DNA of 21,112 nt from Treponema sp. (GCA_017963165.1 JAGCTZ010000102.1:1-21112); one strand, 5' to 3'; shown: positions 1 through 8,128, numbered from the stretch's first letter. Translations and numbers: made by a program. The notes: generated by a model from the sequence alone, not told the origin.

Positions 1-875
1 CTATGAATGGTGACGGTACTGTAGACTTTGAGGGCTTCCGCAAAAATGTCAAACATCAGCTCGAACAGGGTATCGATGGTCTTGTTCCTCTTGGAACCAC
101 TGCTGAAACTCCGACTCTGGATGAAAAGCCTGGTGAAGAAGAAGACAAGATTATTTCGATTGTTATGGAAGAGGTTCGTGCTTTCGAAAAATCTACAGGC
201 AAAAAAATCCCAATTATTCTTGGAGCCGGTTCTAACAATACAAAAGATGCTGTTCATTACTGTGAACGTGCAAAGGCCGCTGGTGCAGATGCTGCACTTG
301 TTGTTACACCTTATTACAACAAGCCTTCAAAAGAAGGAATCTATCAGCACTTTGCAGCTGTGTCAAAGGTTGGAATCCCAATCATCGTTTACAACATTGC
401 AGGTCGTACTGGTTTGAATATTCCTACAGACTTGCTTGCACGCATTGCAGAACTTCCAAATATTGCCGGTGTTAAAGAGGCAAGTGGTTCTGTAAGCCAG
501 ATGATGGAAGTAATCGGACAGATTAAGAATAAAAAGCCTGATTTTGCCGTAATGAGCGGTGATGACGGCCTTACACTTCCTTTGATTGCAGCCGGTGGTG
601 ACGGAATTATTTCTGTTGCTTCCAACATGATTCCTGCTTTGATGCATGACCTGGCAGCTGCCGCATTGGACGGAGACTTTAAGAAGGCCCGCGAGATCCA
701 CTACAGACTCGCTCCATTCTTCAAGGCAGAGTTCTGCGACGGAAACCCTTCATCAATCAAGTATGCAATGAATGTTAAGGGAATGCCTGCAGGTGCTTTG
801 AGACTTCCATTGGTAGAAGTTAATGATGATGCTAAGAAGATTATTGAAAAGGCTATAAAGGATTGTGGGTTATAG
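1..875 (+). CDS. dapA: 4-hydroxy-tetrahydrodipicolinate synthase, 5' end cut by window edge
   Basis: DapA condenses pyruvate with aspartate semialdehyde in the cytoplasm, the first step of the diaminopimelate/lysine branch. The first ATG in the window (base 3) aligns with an internal Met (the TPM motif near residue 13 of E. coli DapA), so about 12 N-terminal residues lie upstream. Counting from that Met, the TIM-barrel motifs are GTTAE (31-35; the family usually has GTTGE), the YY pair (104-105), YNIAGRTG (130-137, catalytic Tyr130 and substrate-binding Arg135) and GVKEASGS with the Schiff-base Lys158. The stretch between GTTAE and the next strand (IPIILGAGSN) is about 10 residues longer than in E. 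coli. Asd, which makes its substrate, is next downstream. The last codon and the stop lie inside the flanking repeat. Family assignment is firm; other class I aldolases of the family are possible but less likely in this context. Confidence 0.95.
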   Translation, partial: MNGDGTVDFEGFRKNVKHQLEQGIDGLVPLGTTAETPTLDEKPGEEEDKIISIVMEEVRAFEKSTGKKIPIILGAGSNNTKDAVHYCERAKAAGADAALVVTPYYNKPSKEGIYQHFAAVSKVGIPIIVYNIAGRTGLNIPTDLLARIAELPNIAGVKEASGSVSQMMEVIGQIKNKKPDFAVMSGDDGLTLPLIAAGGDGIISVASNMIPALMHDLAAAALDGDFKKAREIHYRLAPFFKAEFCDGNPSSIKYAMNVKGMPAGALRLPLVEVNDDAKKIIEKAIKDCGL

Positions 876-1022
876 GTTATAGGTGCTAGGTTATAGGTGC
901 TAGGGTTTTAGGGGCGGAGCCCCTAGGTGAAGGGGTGGCGAGCAACGAAGTGCGAGACAGGGGAAGGCTTTCCCCTACATTATCCCTGGAACCTAAAACC
1001 TAGAACCTAAAACCTAAAACCT
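868..1022. repeat. Palindromic intergenic element with inverted heptad arrays
   Basis: The left arm (868-910) is a run of 7-bp units of the form GGTTATA or GGTGCTA. The right arm (about 984-1022) carries related units in the opposite sense (AACCTAA, AACCTAG), so the two arms can pair imperfectly. Between them are two perfect hairpins: a 7-bp stem at 909-915/919-925 (GGGGC-GGA-GCCCC core) and a 7-bp stem at 959-965/970-976 (AGGGGAA/TTCCCCT). The element fills almost the whole dapA-asd gap, covers the dapA stop codon and ends just before the asd ribosome binding site. It has no ORF. It could be a dispersed non-autonomous repeat; neither hairpin has a T-tract, so it is not a standard terminator. 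Confidence 0.75.
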
Positions 1023-1041
1023 CATAAAAGGAGTAATGATT

Positions 1042-2136
1042 ATGAATAAAATAAAGGTAGGTGTGCTTGGCGCTACGGGTATGGTAGGCCAGCGCTATAT
1101 TAAATTGCTTGAGGATCATCCATGGTTTGAAGTTTCTTATGTTGCTGCAAGTCCTCGTTCTGCAGGTAAGCCATATTGCGAAGCTGTAAAGAACCGCTGG
1201 CTTATTGGAGCAGAAATTCCAGCAGGAGTTGCAAACCTCATCGTAGAAGATGCAAACGACGAAAAGAAGGCAATCGGAAAATGTCAGTTTGTTTTCTCTG
1301 CTTTGGAAATGGGCAAGGATGAAATTAAGGCACTCGAAGCTGCTTATGCCGCAGAAGGTATTCCTGTAGTTTCTAATGCAAGTGCTAACCGCTGGACAGA
1401 AGATGTTCCTATGCTTGTACCTGAAATCAACTGGCAGCACCTTGATGTTATTGCAGAACAGAAAAAGCATCACGGCTGGGACAAAGGTTTTATTGCTGTA
1501 AAGCCTAACTGTTCGCTTCAGACATACATGATGCCATTACACGCTTTGATTCAGGCAGGCTACCCAGTTAAGCGCATGATTGTAACAACGCTTCAGGCTA
1601 CTAGTGGCGCCGGATATCCTGGTGTTGCTTCCTTTGATATGATTGATAATATCGTTCCATTTATTGGCGGCGAAGAAGAAAAGACAGAAAAAGAATGTCT
1701 TAAAATTCTTGGTAAGGTTGTAGATGGAAAGATTGAAAATGCAGCTGGTCCTCTTGTTTCTTCTACTTGTACCCGCGTACCTGTTGTAGACGGACATACT
1801 GCCTGTGTTTCTCTTGAGTTTGATTTACCAGATGACAAAAAACCAAGCCTCGAAGAAATTGAACGTGTTTGGACAAGCTATAAATCTGTTCCTCAAGAGC
1901 TTAATCTTCCTAGCGCACCGGAACATCCAATTGTTGTTCGCCACGAAGAAAACCGTCCACAGCCACGTCGTGACCGCGAAACAGAAAAGGGAATGGCCTG
2001 TGTAATTGGTCGTCTTCGCCCATGTAATGTATTTGATATTAAGTTTGTAGCTTTGAGTCATAATACAAAACGAGGTGCTGCTCTTGGCGGAATTTTGAAT
2101 GCAGAGCTTTTAAAGGCTAAGGGATTTTTTGATTAA
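1042..2136 (+). CDS. asd: Aspartate-semialdehyde dehydrogenase, archaeal/fungal type
   Basis: Asd reduces aspartyl-4-phosphate to aspartate semialdehyde with NADPH, feeding lysine/DAP, threonine and methionine synthesis. The protein has 364 residues. Visible motifs are the Rossmann GATGMVGQ (10-17), ASPRSAG (36-42), the active-site Cys157 in KPNCSLQ, ATSGAGYPG (186-194) and a VDGH His252. These match the archaeal/fungal class rather than the shorter E. coli class. Two in-frame ATGs exist, at 1036 and 1042. The AGGAG at 1029-1033 is only 2 nt from the first but 8 nt from the second, so 1042 was chosen. It lies downstream of dapA across a repeat element and is followed after 7 nt by a lipoprotein gene. 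Confidence 0.95.
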   Translation: MNKIKVGVLGATGMVGQRYIKLLEDHPWFEVSYVAASPRSAGKPYCEAVKNRWLIGAEIPAGVANLIVEDANDEKKAIGKCQFVFSALEMGKDEIKALEAAYAAEGIPVVSNASANRWTEDVPMLVPEINWQHLDVIAEQKKHHGWDKGFIAVKPNCSLQTYMMPLHALIQAGYPVKRMIVTTLQATSGAGYPGVASFDMIDNIVPFIGGEEEKTEKECLKILGKVVDGKIENAAGPLVSSTCTRVPVVDGHTACVSLEFDLPDDKKPSLEEIERVWTSYKSVPQELNLPSAPEHPIVVRHEENRPQPRRDRETEKGMACVIGRLRPCNVFDIKFVALSHNTKRGAALGGILNAELLKAKGFFD

Positions 2137-2143
2137 TAAGCTA

Positions 2144-2578
2144 ATGTCAAAAAAGCATATTTATTTATTTTTTATAATGCTTCTGATTGTTGTGTTTTCC
2201 GGTTGTGCTTCGAAAGATCGGCCGGAAGATAAGGATATAATTTTAGAAGCCGAACCTGTTGAACTTTTTTTTAGTGACTGGCAGTACAGCGGCTTTGGAA
2301 GTGAATATCCGCAATGGGCAGAAGCATTTCTTTTAGGACAGGCTCAAAACGAATCGTCACAGGAGCAGGAATTAATTGTAATTACTGCCGACGGTAAAAA
2401 TGTTGATATCTGCAAAATCCTTGCTGACGAAAAAAGTGCCGGTTTCCCTGCTGAAAATCTTATCAATGAAACCTGGGTTATAATAAATCCAGAATACGAA
2501 GGTTTTGAAAATCCGTACACAAATCCTTATGTTTATATAAAAATCTATAAAAAAACTTTTACTGTGGAGGAGTATTAA
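2144..2578 (+). CDS. Small predicted lipoprotein, function unknown
   Basis: This 144-residue protein is not one I recognise. It begins with a short basic stretch (SKK), a hydrophobic core (about residues 6-19) and a Cys at position 21 in FSGCAS, which fits a relaxed spirochaetal lipobox. The mature part (about 123 residues) is acidic, rich in Asp, Glu and aromatic residues, and has no transmembrane segment or repeat I can see. A TTG at 2129 would add five residues and overlap asd; the ATG at 2144 gives a more normal signal peptide and lies 7 nt after the asd stop. It is followed after 1 nt by galE, so it is probably in the same transcript. It is likely anchored to a membrane facing the periplasm. 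Confidence 0.7.
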   Translation: MSKKHIYLFFIMLLIVVFSGCASKDRPEDKDIILEAEPVELFFSDWQYSGFGSEYPQWAEAFLLGQAQNESSQEQELIVITADGKNVDICKILADEKSAGFPAENLINETWVIINPEYEGFENPYTNPYVYIKIYKKTFTVEEY

Positions 2579-2579
2579 A

Positions 2580-3539
2580 ATGAAAGTACTTGTTATTGGT
2601 GGTGCCGGTTATATCGGAAGTCATGTTGTTAAGGAAATGATGAAAGCAGGTCATAAAGTAACTGTTTTTGATAATCTTTCAAGCGGACTTAGATGTAATC
2701 TTTTCCCGGAAAACGATTTTATTTATGGAAACATTCTTATTCCACAGGATATCGAAGCAGCTTTTGCACAGGGCTTTGATGCTTTTGTTCATCTTGCTGC
2801 TTTTAAGGCTGCAGGCGAAAGTATGATTAAACCGGAAAAATACAGTGTAAACAATATTACAGGAACCTTGAATATCATGAATGCTGCTGTAAAATACGGC
2901 TGTCTTAAAATGATTTTCAGTTCTTCTGCTGCTACATTTGGTGAGCCACAGTATCTTCCAATCGACGAAAATCATCCAAAAAATCCTATAAATTATTACG
3001 GCTTTACAAAGCTCAAGATAGAAGAATTCATGGACTGGTATGATCAGCTTAAAGGAATGCGCTTTGCAGCTCTGCGTTATTTTAATGCTGCCGGTTATGA
3101 TCCAGAAGGAGAAATAAGAGGTCTTGAACAGATGCCAGAAAATCTTTTACCTCGTGTTATGGAAGCAGCTCTTGGTCAGCGCGAACTTAAGATTTTTGGA
3201 ACTGATTATGATACCCGCGACGGCACTTGTATTCGTGATTATGTTCATGTAACAGACCTTGCACGTGCTCATGTTATGGCACTTGAATATATTCAGAAAA
3301 ATGATAAGAGTATTAAACTTAACCTTGGAACAGAGCAGGGTACAACTGTAAAAGAAATTATAGAAGCTGCCCGCAGAATTACAGGAAAACCAATTCCTGC
3401 AGCAGAAGCTCCACGTAGACCTGGCGATCCTGCTAGTCTTTATGCTTCTTCTAAGCTTGCAAAAGATTTGCTTGGCTGGGAACCAAAGTTCAGTGATGTT
3501 GATACACTTGTACGCACTACATGGGAAGTTTACAAATAA
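2580..3539 (+). CDS. galE: UDP-glucose 4-epimerase
   Basis: GalE interconverts UDP-glucose and UDP-galactose using bound NAD, linking sugar metabolism to surface polysaccharide precursors. The protein is a 319-residue short-chain dehydrogenase/reductase. It has the NAD-binding GGAGYIGS (7-14) with Asp31 at the end of the second strand, the catalytic Ser in SSSAATFGEP (Ser116), the YGFTK motif (Tyr140, Lys144), RYFNAAG (166-172) and RDYVHVTDLA (219-228), all typical of GalE. It is a little shorter than the 338 residues of the E. coli enzyme. A strong GGAGGAG at 2566-2572 sits 7 nt before the ATG. The stop overlaps the start of the M20 peptidase gene (TAATG). Specificity for N-acetylated sugars cannot be excluded. 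Confidence 0.93.
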   Translation: MKVLVIGGAGYIGSHVVKEMMKAGHKVTVFDNLSSGLRCNLFPENDFIYGNILIPQDIEAAFAQGFDAFVHLAAFKAAGESMIKPEKYSVNNITGTLNIMNAAVKYGCLKMIFSSSAATFGEPQYLPIDENHPKNPINYYGFTKLKIEEFMDWYDQLKGMRFAALRYFNAAGYDPEGEIRGLEQMPENLLPRVMEAALGQRELKIFGTDYDTRDGTCIRDYVHVTDLARAHVMALEYIQKNDKSIKLNLGTEQGTTVKEIIEAARRITGKPIPAAEAPRRPGDPASLYASSKLAKDLLGWEPKFSDVDTLVRTTWEVYK

Positions 3540-4747
3540 TGACACAGAAAGAATACCTTGAGAATAAGACAAAACAGATTATAGAGCTTCAGACTCTTTT
3601 GACTTCTATTCCTGCAATTGCTCCAGAAGGCGGCGGCGACGGCGAAACAAAAAAATGTGATGCGCTGGAAGCCTGGCTTAAAAATGCAGGCTTTTCGAAT
3701 ATAGAACGCTTTGAAGCACCAGATTCCAGAGTAAGCTCCTGTAAACGTCCATCGCTTGTAGTTACAATTCCGGGGCAGGATGATTCAAAACGAATCTGGG
3801 TAATGGCTCATTTGGATGTTGTGCCGGTTGGAGATCCTTCTTTATGGAATACAAATCCCTGGGAAGTAGTAGAAAAAGACGGAAAGATATATGGCCGTGG
3901 AGTAGAGGATAATCAGCAGGGCTTGTGCTCAGGTATTTTTGCTGCACTTTATTTTCTTGAAAATAACCTTGTTCCAGCTCATACAGTAAAGCTTCTTTTT
4001 GTTGCCGATGAAGAAAATGGCAGTACTTATGGTGTAACCTGGCTTCTGGCAAATACAAAGCTGTTTAATAAAAATGATCTTATCCTTATTCCTGATGGCG
4101 GCGACACCCTTGGACAGACAATTGAAATTGCGGAAAAAAATATTGTATGGCTTAAGGTTCATGTTATGGGAAAACAAACTCATGGTTCCCGTCCCGACAG
4201 CGGTGCAAATGCCTGCCTTGCAGCATGTGCTTTAAGTGTTAAGCTTCATGAACTGGAAAAGATTTTTGACAGACACGACAAATTGTTTCAGCCTGATTAT
4301 TCTACATTCCAGCCGACAAAGCGCGAAAAGAATGTAGACAGCGTAAATATCATCCCTGGCGAAGACTGGTTTTATGCAGACTGCCGTATTCTTCCATGCT
4401 ACAGTATTGCTTCTGTCCTTACGGAATTTGATAAATGCTGTAAGGCTATCGAACAGGAATACAATGTTCGCATAGAATATGAATGTGTCCAGAAATCAGA
4501 AAGTCCTGCTACCTCTGCAGAATCAGAAGTTGCCCAAAAGCTTGCTGCAGCCATTAAAAAAGTTCACGGACTTGAAGCAGAATTTATTGGAATTGGCGGT
4601 GGAACGGTAGGTGCAGAATTCAGGCGCGAAGGTTATGATGCAGTTGTGTGGAGCTCGCTTGACGATCAGGCACATCAGCCGAACGAATACTGTATCATTT
4701 CAAATTTAATAAGGGACGCTTTGACATTAATAGAATTTTTTAATTAA
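3539..4747 (+). CDS. M20 family metallopeptidase/amidohydrolase
   Basis: This 402-residue enzyme belongs to the M20 di-zinc (or Mn) hydrolases that cleave dipeptides or N-acyl amino acids. Metal ligands are visible: His91 and Asp93 in AHLDVVP, Asp124 in GRGVEDNQQG, the Glu158-Glu159 pair in ADEENGS (one catalytic, one ligand), Asp187 in IPDGGD and His379 in DDQAHQPNE. The insertion between residues about 205 and 310 is the usual dimerisation domain. The ATG at 3539 overlaps the galE stop (TAATG), implying translational coupling; the upstream ATG at 3521 would only extend into galE. Sequence alone does not fix the substrate. Given dapA and asd nearby, a DapE-like role is conceivable, but the motifs fit general M20 dipeptidases as well. 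Confidence 0.88.
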   Translation: MTQKEYLENKTKQIIELQTLLTSIPAIAPEGGGDGETKKCDALEAWLKNAGFSNIERFEAPDSRVSSCKRPSLVVTIPGQDDSKRIWVMAHLDVVPVGDPSLWNTNPWEVVEKDGKIYGRGVEDNQQGLCSGIFAALYFLENNLVPAHTVKLLFVADEENGSTYGVTWLLANTKLFNKNDLILIPDGGDTLGQTIEIAEKNIVWLKVHVMGKQTHGSRPDSGANACLAACALSVKLHELEKIFDRHDKLFQPDYSTFQPTKREKNVDSVNIIPGEDWFYADCRILPCYSIASVLTEFDKCCKAIEQEYNVRIEYECVQKSESPATSAESEVAQKLAAAIKKVHGLEAEFIGIGGGTVGAEFRREGYDAVVWSSLDDQAHQPNEYCIISNLIRDALTLIEFFN

Positions 4748-4754
4748 AAAATTC
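4733..4754. repeat. Perfect AT-rich 22-bp palindrome over a stop codon
   Basis: The sequence GAATTTTTTAA is followed directly by its exact reverse complement, with no spacer. It covers the last codons and stop of the M20 peptidase gene and ends 13 nt before the -35 box of the next promoter. It could be an operator or a weak bidirectional terminator. Low-complexity A/T sequence makes chance more likely than the length suggests. Confidence 0.5.
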
Positions 4755-4767
4755 AAGCCCAAATTAT

Positions 4768-4796
4768 TTGTCAAATATTACATTTCCCTTTATAAT
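4768..4796 (+). promoter_or_regulatory. Sigma-70 type promoter of the sensor gene
   Basis: TTGTCA (4768-4773) and a consensus TATAAT (4791-4796) are separated by exactly 17 nt. The expected transcription start is near 4803, 2 nt before the ATG at 4805. There is no Shine-Dalgarno sequence, so the mRNA would be essentially leaderless. Confidence 0.75.
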
Positions 4797-4804
4797 TAAA
4801 TCAA

Positions 4805-6766
4805 ATGAAACGTACTAAAATTAGAATCGGATTTGTAGCAGATTATCTTAATTCGGAGTATTCAGAGTGTCTTATCAGTGGAATTACAACATGTTGTAAA
4901 GAGCACAATGTCGAGCTTTTGATTTATCAGATTGGTAAAATCAAGCCGGATAATAATACTGCACATGACTATCAGTATCTCGCAATCTCTGCCCAGGTAA
5001 CAGAAAATAATGTAGATGGAATTATTATTTCCTCGGGCACTCAGCTTCATGGAATGTCAAAATCGGCATTTACATCTTACCTGCGTTCCTATAAGCCTCT
5101 TAAGATGGTAAGTCTTGCCCATGAAATTCCAGGAATTCCTTCAATTATTTGTGATGCAAAAAAATCGCTTGAAGCACTTGTTGCTTATCTTGTAAAAGAG
5201 CAGGGCTGTAAGAAGTTTGGAATCATGAGTGTCGAAAGCGATTCAAAGGAAATGAATTTTCGCGCTGAAATAATAAAGGAAGAACTTAAAAAGAATAAAA
5301 TTTCTTCGAATAATATTACCTTGTGGAAAAGTAATTTCCATTATGCTTCGGCTTATGGATTGCTCAACGATTATTATACAAAAAAGAAAAACAGATTTGA
5401 TTTTGATGCAATTATTGCAATGAATGATGACCTTGCTTTTGCATGTCTTGATTTCTGTTCTCAAAGAGCAAATCTTAGAGTCCCGGATGATATAGTTGTT
5501 ACCGGTTTTGATGATATGCAGCGGGCATCGTTTTTTACACCAACTCTTACAACTGTAAATCAGCAGGTTTATTATCAGGGATATAAGGCAGCGCTTACTC
5601 TTATAAATCAGATAAACTGCGAAGAAGTTCCACCTGTTCAGACAATCGAAGCAAAAGCAATTTTAAGAGAATCAACAGATAAGAAAAAGACTGGAACAAA
5701 GCAGTTTAGGGATAATGAATATATTTCAATTGATATGCCTGATGATTCCGCCGCAAAAGACCGTTATTCTGTTACAGAATGGTTCAATAAGCGCCAGCAG
5801 GTTTTTCAGGCCGCTTTGATGGATACATATATTCAGCTCGATGCCGATTTTGAAGAGGTTGGAAAGTTTATTACGCATCAGTTGAGCGGTTTTGGTCTGC
5901 AAGCGGCTGCAGTTGTACTTTATGAACAGCCGGCAGAATTCCTTAAACCGTTTGAATACTTTAATCTTCCTGCAAAGGCTAAGCTTATTTCCTGCTTTGA
6001 TTATTCAAAAAAAGAACATAGATTTGGTGTGAAGCTTCCGCTCGAATTTGATCCTTCTGAATGTATTATTCCCGAAGGCTATCTTGATTTTTCTTCCGAA
6101 GGCTTTGTTGCAATGTCTTTGTTCCATAATACAATTCAGTATGGATATATCCTTATGAAGCGAGGTCGTTTTGATACAAGTGTTTATGACCTTGTTGCAA
6201 AGGCTGTCGCCACACAGATTGATGAAAGCTTTTCATATTCGCAGAAGTTAAAGGAAAAGCAGGCTGTTACAAAGGATTATACGATTATTAATCAGGTAGC
6301 TCATATTGATTATCTTACCGGGCTTAAAAATAACCGCGGCTTTAATGAGCTTGGCGAAACCCTTATGAAATATTCAGAGTCAATGGGGCAGAACGGACTT
6401 ATCCTTTATTTTAATCTTAAAGATTTGAAGAAAATAAATGATACTTTTGGCCATTCCGCTGGTGATAGAATTATAAAGGCATTTGGAGAGATTCTTGTAA
6501 ATCATTTCCGCTCAAATGATTTAATTGCGCGTCTTGGCGGAGATAAGTTTGCTGTAATAAGTCCAGGCTTTACAGTAGACAGCTATAAGCGTGTAAAAAA
6601 TAGTATCGATAAATCTTTAAGTGATTGGAAAGAAGAAAATAATATGTCCTTTGAATTTGCAGTTTCTATAGGCTTTATTATGTTCCCGTCATTAAGATTC
6701 GGCTATAATCTTCAGCAACTTATGGCAAAAGCCGAAGATGCAATGCTTAAAGAAAAGAACAGATAA
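4805..6766 (+). CDS. LacI-like sensor fused to a degenerate GGDEF domain
   Basis: This 653-residue protein starts directly with a LacI/periplasmic-binding-type ligand domain (about 6-290). It has the hallmark IIAMNDDLAFA (203-213), VPDDIVVTGFDDM and a TLTTVNQQ strand, but no N-terminal helix-turn-helix, signal peptide or membrane segment, so it should be cytoplasmic. Residues about 330-480 may form a GAF-like region, followed by a helical linker and a GGDEF domain (about 498-653). The active site is altered: the metal-binding DxD is NLK (Asn537, Lys539) and GGDEF is GGDKF (578-582). The inhibitory RxxD (Arg569-Asp572), exactly five residues before GGDKF, is kept. It is therefore probably not a working diguanylate cyclase but could bind c-di-GMP or GTP. 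It has its own promoter and a 3-bp convergent junction with the OmpA-like gene. Confidence 0.87.
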   Translation: MKRTKIRIGFVADYLNSEYSECLISGITTCCKEHNVELLIYQIGKIKPDNNTAHDYQYLAISAQVTENNVDGIIISSGTQLHGMSKSAFTSYLRSYKPLKMVSLAHEIPGIPSIICDAKKSLEALVAYLVKEQGCKKFGIMSVESDSKEMNFRAEIIKEELKKNKISSNNITLWKSNFHYASAYGLLNDYYTKKKNRFDFDAIIAMNDDLAFACLDFCSQRANLRVPDDIVVTGFDDMQRASFFTPTLTTVNQQVYYQGYKAALTLINQINCEEVPPVQTIEAKAILRESTDKKKTGTKQFRDNEYISIDMPDDSAAKDRYSVTEWFNKRQQVFQAALMDTYIQLDADFEEVGKFITHQLSGFGLQAAAVVLYEQPAEFLKPFEYFNLPAKAKLISCFDYSKKEHRFGVKLPLEFDPSECIIPEGYLDFSSEGFVAMSLFHNTIQYGYILMKRGRFDTSVYDLVAKAVATQIDESFSYSQKLKEKQAVTKDYTIINQVAHIDYLTGLKNNRGFNELGETLMKYSESMGQNGLILYFNLKDLKKINDTFGHSAGDRIIKAFGEILVNHFRSNDLIARLGGDKFAVISPGFTVDSYKRVKNSIDKSLSDWKEENNMSFEFAVSIGFIMFPSLRFGYNLQQLMAKAEDAMLKEKNR

Positions 6767-6769
6767 TTT

Positions 6770-8122
6770 CTACCAGTCTCGCTGAATATATGTTGCTCTT
6801 GGTCGTGCAGTAATATAAACGCGTCTGTTTTGAGCACGGCCTTCTTCTGTGTCATTAGAAGCAATTGGTTGTGTTCCGCCGTAAGCCTTGTAAGTAAATA
6901 TAGAAGGTTCTATTCCTTCGGCAATAAGTGCATCTCGTACAGTTTTAGTTCTTTCAATTGAAAGATTTAACTGACCGACTGGTTTTCCTACATCGGCAGT
7001 ATGACCTTCTACAAGAATAGTATAACCGTCATCAATCAAAAGCTCCTTCAACTGTTCTGCAATCTGCTGAATACGGGTTGCTTCGCTTGGCAGGAGGACA
7101 GGAGAATCCGGATAGAAGTTAAGATTTATGGCAAAAAGAATACCTTCTGCTGTGTCCGAAACTGTTACATCTGGAATTGCATTCTGATAGAAATACTGCT
7201 TTACTGCTTCATATTTTGCATAATAAGTTCTGTCTTTTTCTGGTGTTGCAACATTGTATACAAGCTTGTCCTGATCCAGCAGAATAACAACCTTGCCCTG
7301 ATTCAAAAGCTCAACGTTTTCTGGTACTGTAAGAATCTTAAGTGCATCATTTCTTTTTATAACAGGATCTGTTCTGTTTATTCCAAAAACTTCTGTCGCT
7401 TTTATATAAAGAGGATCGTTTCCGACTCTTGAAGCATAACGATCTGTGTTGTTTGAATAATCATAAGTGACAAGCCCCGAAGCTTTTACAATATCCGGTT
7501 CTGCTGTATTTTTTTCATAAATAATGTTCATGTTCTCATCCCAGATTACAGGGAAGAAGCAGGCATTTGTTTTGTCTTCTACAAATTCACCATGAACTGT
7601 GAGCAGTCCGCGTGCATCAATTATTATTCCAGAATAAGCGCGCGAAGGAACTATATCAATAGGTTCTTCCTGGGAATAGCCGTAATTATGTTTTACAAGC
7701 AGTTGTCCAAGCTTGTCTACTTCAAGTGTGTTTGTAGAATAAAGTGTACTTGCATCTGGCGTAAAAACATCAGGAGTTTTGTAGCCGTTCATTATAAAGC
7801 TGTAAAGGTCATCAAGTGAAAGATTGTCGGAGATAATGCAATCTTCCAGAGTATTAGAAGAATCTGTGTACAAGGCCAGTAGAGGAGGCTGAATAAGCTG
7901 TGATATTTTTGAACTTATAAGGGCAGAAGCCTTTTTCTTTCCGGAAGGCATTTCAAGGCCTGCTTTTTTTGTATCAAGCGTAAGATTTGAGGTAAATCTT
8001 CTTGTCATCCAGTTAATTTCACTGGTTGATTCAAGACTTGGTTCAGCCGCAAAAAAAGTACAAGGGGCTGCCAGACAAAGAAAAATTGAAATTCCTAATG
8101 TTTTAAACAGATTCTTTTTCAT
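6770..8122 (-). CDS. Secreted protein with C-terminal OmpA peptidoglycan-binding domain
   Basis: This 450-residue protein has a signal peptide (residues 1-26, probable cleavage after FFAA), a central region of unknown fold and an OmpA-like domain (about 325-440). Key OmpA motifs are VEGHTADVG (371-379), LSIERTKTV (Arg391) and EGRAQNRRVYI near the end. In the usual GHTDxxG motif the Asp that binds diaminopimelate is Ala376 here, with Asp377 next to it; the conserved Arg is kept. A short stretch at 163-175 (YSGIIIDARGL) resembles the LPP20/FlgT-type N-terminal motif. It is the last gene of the minus-strand envelope operon, 15 nt after the lytic transglycosylase, with no Shine-Dalgarno sequence. 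It probably tethers the outer membrane or a periplasmic complex to the cell wall. Confidence 0.85.
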   Translation of the reverse strand: MKKNLFKTLGISIFLCLAAPCTFFAAEPSLESTSEINWMTRRFTSNLTLDTKKAGLEMPSGKKKASALISSKISQLIQPPLLALYTDSSNTLEDCIISDNLSLDDLYSFIMNGYKTPDVFTPDASTLYSTNTLEVDKLGQLLVKHNYGYSQEEPIDIVPSRAYSGIIIDARGLLTVHGEFVEDKTNACFFPVIWDENMNIIYEKNTAEPDIVKASGLVTYDYSNNTDRYASRVGNDPLYIKATEVFGINRTDPVIKRNDALKILTVPENVELLNQGKVVILLDQDKLVYNVATPEKDRTYYAKYEAVKQYFYQNAIPDVTVSDTAEGILFAINLNFYPDSPVLLPSEATRIQQIAEQLKELLIDDGYTILVEGHTADVGKPVGQLNLSIERTKTVRDALIAEGIEPSIFTYKAYGGTQPIASNDTEEGRAQNRRVYITARPRATYIQRDW

Positions 8123-8128
8123 TAGTTC

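Noticed and set aside
868..1022. CRISPR-like array
   Set aside because: Units are 7 bp with no spacers of constant length and the arms are inverted; no cas genes are present.
1000..1473. 157-codon minus-strand frame over asd
   Set aside because: No recognisable domain, opposite to a firm gene; shadow.
3521..3538. Upstream start for the M20 peptidase
   Set aside because: It lies inside galE and adds six residues with no match to the family; TAATG coupling at 3539 is more natural.
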